Shown one piece after another: positions 49,617-64,000 of a stretch of DNA of 64,000 nt. The DNA comes from Rotaria macrura. Its lineage: Eukaryota; Rotifera; Eurotatoria; Philodinida; Philodinidae. Both the position numbers and the translations under genes were made by a program. The stretch lies in NCBI GenBank assembly GCA_900239685.1, contig OENT01000324.1, forward strand, positions 62,001-126,000, given 5' to 3'. Numbering within the stretch: position 1 is the first letter of the stretch; each line of letters begins with the position of its first letter. The notes below the pieces were generated by a model. It made no database searches. It was given only the letters and a program-made list of their open reading frames with translations, and had not been told where the DNA came from.

Positions 49617-49900
49617 CATCACAATCAGGAATCGCGATTATGATTCACTAAATCTCATTAAAAAACGGAGGAAACGCGTTTTTACGCAGATTTTTCACTC
49701 TCCTAGCGTGCAAATGGATAAAAACCCTGATTCTGAGCATTAAACCGCACAATCATTCGACAACTTAAAAAGAAGTGCGTTGTAGCGCTCAGAATCGTAG
49801 TTTTTATCCGTTTTCACGCTTGGAAGGTGAAACATCTGCGTAAAAACGCGCTTTATTTATGAGCGTTAGTGACTCACAATCGTGATTCCCGATTGTGCTG
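49617..49900. mobile_element. MITE, 284 bp nearly palindromic
   Basis: Ends CATCACAATCAGGAATCGCG and, inverted, CAGCACAATCGGGAATCACG. The similarity continues inward through GCGTTTTTACGCAGAT..TTTCAC and GATAAAAAC..GATTCTGAGC to a short loop at about 49745-49775. The flanks TTTAAA (49611-49616) and TTGAAA (49901-49906) may be a worn target duplication. The minus-strand open frame 49804-50031 partly overlaps it and is not a gene. Confidence 0.75.
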
Positions 49901-50481
49901 TTGAAAGGCGATGTTCCAAATATGTGTCTGTTTGGATGAGTTGAAGCATCCATTATTTTAACTGTATGGAACGATGGAATAAAATAATTGTGAACAAGCA
50001 TCATCATCATTGGCACAATGTATATATTCAAACAATCGTTGTTGATTTTTTAGAAATGATATGATCATTTGTAGGATGTTAATTGAAAATCAAAGAAATT
50101 TGAATTAAAATTTCATAAATGTGACTCATGATCGAGGATTCATTGCTACCATCGACGATCATCAGCACAGATGTAAATTTTCTTCATCGCTGTTATTAGA
50201 CGTAAGCGTGACAGATGATCACGTTACTACAGACACTTTTTTTTTCTTCATTTCACCGAACGAATGATGATCAAAAGACGATGGGGTATCTGTCAAATAA
50301 GATTTTCATGCGTAATTGTTGATTCGATGGATAATTAGATGGCGATCGGCATAATAAATATGACGGCTAGTGTTCATGCTGTACAAGGGAATTAAATTGA
50401 CTGAGAGAAAAATGGCAATAAAATATTTGGTCAGCAAAATAAATAAAATGCCCAATAAGATAGATAATCAGTATAACGTTG
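49901..50481. other. Spacer between two MITEs
   Basis: No gene or RNA recognised. Confidence 0.5.
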
Positions 50482-50842
50482 AAATGATCAGTAATACATT
50501 TTTTAATCCACTCCACACAAAATAGAAGCACATCCTCGCAGTCAGTACTGACCGATTTCCATGGACTCTGAATTTATCAGGAATTCATGAGAATCCAATC
50601 AGACTGCGAGTAGAGAGCGGCTATCAGACGCATTCAATGTAGCTTGATTGATGTAGCCACATGCAAGTGATTCGTTCGCAACAGCTTATCGCTTAAGATC
50701 GTATAGATTTGCCATGGATTCTTCATCAATTCCGAATCCATGAAAATCAGTCAGTACTGAATTTCAGAGTGAGCTTCTATTCTGTGGAGAGCGGGTCAAA
50801 AATTTCACTACTGATCATTAATATAATTTTTACTGATCATTT
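50482..50842. mobile_element. MITE, about 360 bp
   Basis: Left arm words AAATGATCAGTA, CTCCACACAAAATAGAAGC, CAGTACTGACCGATTTCCAT recur inverted on the right (AAATGATCAGTA, CTCCACAGAATAGAAGC, CAGTACTGACTGATTTTCAT). A second copy of the ATGATCAGTA word sits at the right end, so the outer boundary is uncertain by about 25 bp. The plus-strand open frame 50709-50891 is a repeat by-product. Confidence 0.7.
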
Positions 50843-51023
50843 CCGCTATTTGACTGGTCATTTAAATCATAGCCGAAAAAACTCGCCATGAATAATGAAA
50901 TATTTAAGTGATTGTCATTCGTATTTTTCGAGATGATTACATTGAAAAGGTCTATAATTAAAATCTTCGTCAGATGTTTCTTTCCAATATCTGATAATAG
51001 GTAAATGAAAAATACATGACGAT

Positions 51024-51574
51024 ATGAGAGTTGAAACTTGCTCGCAACAACTGAATGATGTGATAGAGAAAGTAAAGTCAGAAGTTAGAATTGAACGAGA
51101 AAGTTAAGCAGCTGAAATGCGGATATTTGTCTTAAAAGAAACTCCATTCATCTGCACATCGACCTAGAAAGTTCCGTATTGATAATGATGATAAATCAAC
51201 TTTTAGAAGAAACAGTGAACTAGCAAATAGACATGATAACAGCAACTGTTTTATTGAAAAAGTAATTGCTAGACTTTCAAATTTGAGAGTGTGAACTTCA
51301 GTGATCTAAATAGACATAGCTTTCGTAGAATCAGTCTGTCTATTTGTAACTGTAGACTAATTTAAACTGCCTATCTATCGATGAACTCTGCAGTTTCTTA
51401 CATGCTTCAATGTTGACCCTACATAAACACGAAATAGAAAATTAAGAGAACTAAGGAACTTTTTAAATACCATACAGCTAGGATCGACGTGAAAAAGTTG
51501 CACGAAATCCTGTTGAAATCAATCAACAAGAGCGATTAAAAATGGATGATCATCACAAATTAACTGTGGACTGA
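51024..51574 (+). pseudogene. Decayed coiled-coil gene fragment, unknown family
   Basis: The ATG-led frame 51024-51107 encodes MRVETCSQQLNDVIEKVKSE and a charged helix, then TAA. The same frame goes on with AAEMRIFVLK. A shift in the A-run near 51135 leads to KLHSSAHRPRKFRIDNDDKS and about 30 more clean codons, ending at TGA near 51292. A further exon-like block, 51482-51574, follows an acceptor-like tag and reads DRREKVARNPVEINQQERLK, ending at TGA. The pattern of charged helix, stop, frameshift and clean coding suggests a pseudogene. It could also be a gene with an unusual exon layout. Family not recognised. Confidence 0.35.
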
Positions 51575-52815
51575 CAATGGTTGATAATGAAAAGATGTAC
51601 AAAAAATGGGATCCTAAATCGATACATTGCTTTGATTTATTTTGAGCTGAATGAATTTTTTTATTAATGTCAAAGTCAATATTATTTCAATTAAACAGAA
51701 GAATGAATAAGAATTTTGTACATTTTTTCATTGTTTTCGATTTTTATCCAAATAAGAAGCCAATTTTTTCTCACGAGTTGTGTTAAAACTGAACGAATAA
51801 AGAAACCAGATATAAATAAATGAACTATAAATAGTCTCACTGTCGAATATTGTTAGTCCTGTTTAATTTCAGTCGAATAGACAAATACTCATTTTTCTTG
51901 TTCCGTCATTAGAATTACTACACTACATGTTTTTTAAGTAGATTTTCTACTCAGAAAATAAAGTTTGCTTGCTTTTGAAAATCGTAAAACCCATGATAGG
52001 CATGCATAGGTTCGATGACATGTATGACTTTCTTCTCGGTATCTTCATGAACTGCACACACACGATATGTTCACTTCTGACGTGCTTTTCTTATTTCAGA
52101 GTATGAAATATGGATTTGTTTTCATCTTTGAAATCATTTAATTCATAGTTTCATTGTCCTACGGTAGGCAATAACGGAAAATTTCAGTTTTTCATACTTC
52201 CATCCCAATCATTTCATGAATACACAATAAAGATGACTTGACTCAATATTGCACCCAAATATATGCATACATTCATAGAGAAGAAAGAAAACGGTGAGCA
52301 CAGTCAAGTGCTTTATCATAAATCCCTCGGAAAATCTCAGTGGATTGTTTTTGGTCCCATTCTTCCTAAAATTCAGATTCTTTAGAGATTTCTACTGGAG
52401 TCCCCACAGATTTAATTTCTTTTTCGAGAACTCCTCGAGGATTGCTTAAGTGATTCTCGGTTATAGTTTGAATTTGCATAAACCTGTACATTGATGAATA
52501 TTGAAAAACAGAACCAAAGTCATGGCAGTATCGTTTACTAACGACAGGTCGTAAAGTAGTCAATTGATTCATGCGAAAGAAAAAACAACCAACAGATTTT
52601 CCTTAATAATGTGGAATGATTTTCATGCTAAACATATTATATTATGAAGAAAGAATTCGGTTGCTTTTTTTTCTTTCTGCTTTATGGAATATTTAAAAAA
52701 CAAACAAAAATGTTGAATAAGAGACAAAAGAAAAAAGACATAACAGATTTGTTTTTAAATAGCTGATTCATTTCAAATAAATCTATCATTTTATTTGTCT
52801 TATTGAATTAGATTT
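51575..52815. other. Intergenic, 3' flank of PSMD13
   Basis: AT-rich. On the minus strand an AATAAA (52790-52795) lies about 20 bases after the PSMD13 stop and probably serves as its polyadenylation signal. The open frame 52366-52572 is not recognised. Confidence 0.5.
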
Positions 52816-54003
52816 TCAAGAAAGTATATCACCGGCTTGTTGTTCAACCAATGTTGACATTTGTTTAACGTCGTTTGTCCATTGATCTAATCGTTTTTTT
52901 AATGTTCCAACTTGTCGTAAATCTAAAACACGTGGTTTAACCCAGTGCATGTTTAATTTTTCATCAACTTGATCAATACTTCCACGTATTAAACCTAATG
53001 ATAGAGCATGCATAGCTAATAATTCAATTTGATCAATAGGTAATTTCGTTCTTAATGCAACGTCATTAAAACCTAATGCTCGTGTACCACCAGCAGCAAA
53101 TATCATATCCATAAGACAAAGTAGTGTGATTTTTTTATTCAATATCGATTCAGCCATACGTAGATCAGGTTGAACTTGCCAAACTGATTTTAATGCTTCA
53201 TATTTTTCAACATCACCTATATTGAACGCTTGTAATAAATCAATTAACCATTGTTCACGTGTATCTTTGAGAGCTTCGAGTACAGGATGTTGAAGTATTT
53301 CACCAAAATTATAAACATTTTCAGCCAATAAGGCAGCCAATCCAAGATTAAATGCACGTTCAGCTTTTTCTTTCAATGGTATTGATGAATTGTCGATACA
53401 ACCTAGATAGAAAGAAAAATCTAATATGAAATTAAATATTGTGCCAAAAATCTCTTTACCGAGATATTTAAGTGCATTTTGATAGTATTCACTATGATTT
53501 CCCATCACACGATAATAATTTGATGCTAAATCGTAAAATCTTGAATGAACTGTCGTTAAATGATCGAGTTCATCGAATTTCTGTGCTAAGTCTTCAATAA
53601 TTTTTTTTGTTTCAGACAAATTTTTTGTTACAAGATATGCTTTGCCAATGGTGATATCGCACAATAAAACAGCCAATGAATTTGATTTCACTTTTTCACG
53701 TATTTGTTGAATGAATTGTATAACTTGATCGACTTGTTTAAATGAACGTGTTATAGGAATGATTATTTCAACTAAAGCTAATTGATTAATACGATGTTCA
53801 AAATCAGATAGAAAATTTTCATAGAACTTCATCAATTGATCGCCCTGCTGTAATTCCTCACGATGAACAAATGTTGTTATACGTAATGTTAGTTCATGCC
53901 ATAGACGACTTTGATAAAGAGAGTCAAATTCAAGCCATTCATTAGCTAACGGACCGCCGGCTGCTTTACGTTCATTAAGGTATGTTTCAACACGAGATGA
54001 CAT
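52816..54003 (-). CDS. PSMD13: 26S proteasome regulatory subunit PSMD13 (Rpn9)
   Basis: Rpn9 is a lid subunit of the 19S regulatory particle of the proteasome, acting in ubiquitin-dependent protein degradation as one of the PCI-domain scaffold proteins. Recognisable family blocks are KFYENFLSDFEHRIN, the VHSRFYDLASNYYR block, AERAFNLGLAALL, VYNFGEILQHPVLEAL, IDLLQAFNIGDVE, LLCLMDMIF and the C-terminal HWVKPRVLDLRQV with VEQQAGDILS. The winged-helix end of the PCI domain is intact. The start at 54001-54003 is preferred to the upstream in-frame ATG (54054) because it gives a family-like N-terminus. Positions 53403-53459 (57 bp) are a GT..AG intron without an in-frame stop. Removing it restores KYLGCIDNSS, as in animal homologues, and leaves 376 residues. 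The insert reads as foreign hydrophobic sequence if retained. Confidence 0.93.
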   Translation of the reverse strand: MSSRVETYLNERKAAGGPLANEWLEFDSLYQSRLWHELTLRITTFVHREELQQGDQLMKFYENFLSDFEHRINQLALVEIIIPITRSFKQVDQVIQFIQQIREKVKSNSLAVLLCDITIGKAYLVTKNLSETKKIIEDLAQKFDELDHLTTVHSRFYDLASNYYRVMGNHSEYYQNALKYLGKEIFGTIFNFILDFSFYLGCIDNSSIPLKEKAERAFNLGLAALLAENVYNFGEILQHPVLEALKDTREQWLIDLLQAFNIGDVEKYEALKSVWQVQPDLRMAESILNKKITLLCLMDMIFAAGGTRALGFNDVALRTKLPIDQIELLAMHALSLGLIRGSIDQVDEKLNMHWVKPRVLDLRQVGTLKKRLDQWTNDVKQMSTLVEQQAGDILS

Positions 54004-56311
54004 TGAAATATACTTATTGAAATATCTTTTTTTCTTTATAAATTCGTTGAACAAATGATGCTTTAGGTTTCTCTGTGTGCGTGTGCGAGTATACAGATCT
54101 ATGTATGTGTATGTTGATAATAAAGATGACTCATTATGTATAGTATAAAAATTGAGAATAGGTTAAATTACTTTAAATATTAAAAACGAAAATTGAATTT
54201 TAATTCACTCATTGATTTAGTAGAGTTTTATGTCTTCAAAGACATTATCGGGCGACATCTATATAAATAGTTGCGATTGGATTATTTTTCATCTATATAT
54301 TCTAATCTTCACCGTCACTGATGGCCAGTGTTTGAAACACTTTAATAACGGCAAAACGCAAAGCGTCCAGGGTACTCACGATCTTTGAAAACTAATGTGT
54401 TCTATTCTTTGCGGCAAAAAAATAAGTATCTGAATCTAAAGGGTACTTACTGAGACAAAACGGTACTTCGTTTTCTTTTGTGCAATTATTCAGTAGTCGC
54501 TCCTTTTCCTCTTGCTTATGTATTTTACTTGTAGATTGAAGACGATGAGTTTTTCTTCGAGTTTGATCGAAATCTCTACTTTTCCTTCTACATTTTGAGA
54601 TTTTAAATGATTGCCTTCGTGCACTGAGTTTGTTGAATAGTAATTTCCTATATGGGTAATGTTCGTTAAGTTCATTAACTTATTTTGTTGATACTTCGAG
54701 GTATTTTCGTTATCTATAGCGAAGTTCGAAAAGATTCTTTGTCAATAGAAATGAATTATCCATATGCACCCTGCTTTACATCTCTGTTAAAAACGCTGAT
54801 CGTTAGCGTCTTTTTCTTAGTCGTGTTTTTAACTGTATGTCTGCATGAAATCTTTTTGTTTAAATACAAAGAATAGAGTCAACAAGTGATAGAGTTTGTT
54901 TAGAATGTAGTAGGAATATGCATCACAGTTAAGTCTTAGCCAATGTGTTTGGAAGCTTTTTTTTCCCTAGCACGACTCTATCTATAGAGCGTCTTGGCTT
55001 TGTTCTATACTCAGTGGGTGTCATATATATAAGGTATCTGATCTTTAGGTATGCAACAGTGAAACTTATCATTCCTGCCGTTTTATACTGACCGTATTTG
55101 GCTTATGATAGCTGCATTAAGCGAATACCGGTGCTAGTACTAGTGTATACGGGTTAGAAGTGATTACTGGCATGAACCGATGAAATGTAATTCACCATCA
55201 CGGTTGCTTGCATCACTACTAGTCTTATGCAAGATAAAAAATTCTTCTTATCTTTTAATCTGAAGAACAATCAAATTACATCATCTTTAAAAATTTTTTG
55301 TAAATTTCGACCGTTTCTAAATGATATAAAATTATCAGGAAGAAAACAACTGTTTGAAAGATCGACCCTGTTGCGCTGATTAGTGACTATTTCAAGTAGG
55401 ACGTGTAGTTCATCGATACACGTGCATACGTCAAAATCAATTTTTACTAGCACCTGCTGCAACTGTTTTTAAGTACAACATCACTTTTCAGTATCTTTAC
55501 TAAATATTACAAACATACAGGTAAAATAAAGAAATACCTGGAAGTTTATTGGGAACAGATGTCGAATACTTACTGAATTTCAATAGGAAACAGTACAATT
55601 CAGAGACAGATCATTTGAATATTTTAAGTCAATATAAGAAAAAAAGGCAACTCTTGTGCACTTCATTAGTTTTCTGAATATGTTCATCATTGAAAAATTT
55701 CTATCTATACTCAGCACTCGTCTTGAGTTCAAAAGATCAATTCAATGTAAATTCTACTTTGATTATTTATGCATACCCAAGTTAGAGTTTGCCTAGAATT
55801 GTAGGATCGAGAGTGGACTGTTTAATAAGAACTAAACTTGTGAAGTTTCTTTTTAGATATACTGAAATATATGATTTCCTTTGAATCTTGGTTCACATTT
55901 TCATGAAAACTAATACGTAGATCAATCAGCAAAAATTATAAAATTACGTTTCATCAATTTTCTATGTAGGCTCAATATTTTCACTGCATATCGAATCGTT
56001 CTAATAGTATTATTTACCATCCATAGTCGGGTTGAACGTAAATGAGAAAGCCGTGAATTGTATCAGTCGATTTGTATGCATTGAAAATAAATTTCGATGG
56101 TTAATACTATTTGAGATACCTTCGGGATGTACAATATGATAATCTGAGATAACCAACGAAGTTCCTCGTGAAGGTCATTCTTAATAGTTTTCGAGTATTG
56201 ATATTAGGTTAAAACGACTTCTTCCTCGTGCTATGTCATACTTGATTCATGCATGCATCGATCATAATCTCTTGTAGATCGTTTTTAGTTTTTCAGATAA
56301 TAACTTTCACC
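54004..56311. other. Divergent intergenic region between PSMD13 and ADH5
   Basis: About 2.3 kb that should hold the promoters of both genes. No TATA box or other element can be assigned with confidence. Short open frames (54490-54675, 54685-54876, 55271-55462) are not recognised. Confidence 0.5.
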
Positions 56312-62754
<6,443 letters not shown>

Positions 62755-63265
62755 AAACAAAAATTAATGATTGATTCAATGTTGTTCGCCACTTTTACGA
62801 AGAACTTTCATTTTTTCTTTTCTTGAGATTTTTGCATAGTATTTGATGATTCGACTTATTTAATGCGTTTCCTTGTTATGGGGCGACATCTATCATCCCA
62901 AAAATATATTCCTTCAATTTATATATGTCTGTTTCATTGTTGTTTTCCGTTTTTGTTTTCATTGGTTCAATCGGTCGATATCAGTGGTCAGTGTTTCTAA
63001 CAGCTAGGATTACAACAGTAATGGTAGCAAAGGATCCAAGATTTCTGTGATTTGCGTTTGATACTCTCTATTTTACATTTTACTGTAAAAGACAGAATGT
63101 CAAATAGATAGTTGTTGATAATTTGCTTTTCATTGCATCGGAAAATCGAAGTTTGAATTCTTTAGTTATTTATAAGTGAACATGTATTTTATGCTCTGAA
63201 ATCTTCAGACTGATCGTATCATTCGTTGAACATCACTATCGATTTGTCATTTTTTACTATTATTG
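62755..63265. other. Intergenic 3' of ADH5
   Basis: No gene seen and no clear AATAAA close to the ADH5 stop. Confidence 0.5.
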
Positions 63266-63392
63266 CTGAAGCATCTTTGGTACTTCTTCAGAATAGTCAC
63301 ACTCTAACAAAGAAGAGAGGAAAGGAAAAAGAATTTATTGGTCATTTCATTGTTAGGGTGTGACTATTCTAAAGAAGTACCGCATCTTCAGT
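63266..63392. mobile_element. Tiny hairpin MITE, 127 bp
   Basis: CTGAAGCATCTTTGGTACTT then CTTCAGAATAGTCACACTCT at the left is matched in inverted form at the right (CTGAAGATGCGGTACTTCTT then TAGAATAGTCACACCCTAAC). Arms of about 45 bp surround a loop of about 35 bp. It lies 370 bp upstream of the SmG start. It could be a MITE or a hairpin-forming regulatory insert. Confidence 0.6.
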
Positions 63393-63765
63393 GCGTATTT
63401 ATTTTAATCCATTTGCATCATCGTCTTGAAATCAATAATTTTATTAAAAAAAATAGTTTCACCTTCATCTTGGATACTGTGTGAAACTCTGCTTAAAAAA
63501 ACACAGTATCATCTTGCATTCTGTCGGTAAAAATAATACGCAACTGGACTCTTTAATTTAGATTTCTGTCAGAAACATGGATAGTTAGATAAATATCGAT
63601 AATCGAAATTATCGCCGATTATTCTACTTTCCATTATAGTTTTTCGTTTTGTTCATATTTTGATATTTATTCTATTTGAATGAAATACAAGGATGAAAAT
63701 TCTAACATCTCTCAATTTCAGATAAATATTTACTTGATTATTTGGTGTGAGGGAAATTATTCAAC
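63393..63765. other. Upstream region of SmG
   Basis: AT-rich, no element assigned. Presumably contains the SmG promoter and 5' UTR. Confidence 0.45.
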
Positions 63766-64000
63766 ATGAGCGGTAAATTATTTTTTAAATGAACTATTCA
63801 CAGTGAACAATAATTGAAAGCACGTGTTTCTTCTAGGAAAAGCAAATCCACCTGAATTAAAAAAGTTTATGGATAAAAAATGTCAATTGAAATTAAATGG
63901 AAATCGTACGGTCATCGGTGTTTTACGTGGCTTTGATCCATTTATGAATTTAGTTATCGATGAAGCTTATGAAGCTACTAAAACTGGCGAAAAACGTCCC
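63766..64000 (+). CDS. SNRPG: Small nuclear ribonucleoprotein G (SmG), 5' part
   Basis: Exon 1 is 63766-63772 (ATG AGC G), intron 63773-63836 is 64 bp, and exon 2 starts at 63837 and runs off the window. SmG is one of seven Sm proteins forming the ring on U1, U2, U4 and U5 snRNAs, in the nucleus after cytoplasmic assembly. The product starts [20 protein letters not shown] and includes the Sm1 motif with [15 protein letters not shown], nearly invariant across eukaryotes. The seven-base first exon with a good donor (GTAAAT) is inferred because exon 2 alone has no suitable start and the joined N-terminus matches the family. The Sm2 motif lies beyond the window. Confidence 0.93.

Overview
The window looks like AT-rich animal nuclear DNA, most likely from a bdelloid rotifer (inference). 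Coding genes have GT-AG introns that are mostly 50-70 bp long. Housekeeping proteins are clearly metazoan in type (CHCHD2/10, cyclophilin, PSMD13/Rpn9, class III ADH, SmG). Two divergent single-exon 7TM receptors and a RING/cysteine-rich protein resemble the expanded families of rotifers. There is no bacterial operon structure and no telomeric repeat.

Layout. 1-320: last two exons of a CHCHD2/10-like twin-CX9C protein. 1.9-2.7 kb: an unrecognised protein with a C-terminal membrane anchor. 2.9-3.8 kb: a four-exon secreted cyclophilin. 4.7-10 kb: two hAT-type DNA transposons with recognisable target-site duplications. 10.5-11.4 kb: an orphan GPCR on the minus strand. 12.97-13.27 kb: coding-like relics. 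15.5-21 kb: a transposon cluster with a decayed hAT (transposase relic) nested inside another inverted-repeat element, a fold-back element and a CCG-rich MITE. 26.6-28.5 kb: two inverted copies of one MITE family. 31-32 kb: a RING zinc-finger gene with an in-frame TGA before its conserved end. 35.6-37.5 kb: a GPCR with a very long second extracellular loop. 37.5-49.6 kb: about 12 kb without a convincing gene. 49.6-51.6 kb: two MITEs and a decayed coiled-coil gene. 52.8-54.0 kb: PSMD13 (minus). 56.3-62.75 kb: a 15-exon class III alcohol dehydrogenase. From 63.77 kb: SmG (snRNP G), running off the window end.

The genes do not form a pathway. PSMD13 and ADH5 are divergently transcribed about 2.3 kb apart, and ADH5 and SmG are head to tail. 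I see no clearly novel multi-gene system. The strongest unusual signals are the variety of small inverted-repeat transposons in one window, the nested insertion, the RING gene with a stop before its second cysteine repeat, and the giant-loop GPCR. Splice sites were chosen by eye from GT/AG, reading frame and remembered family similarity, and no database search was possible.
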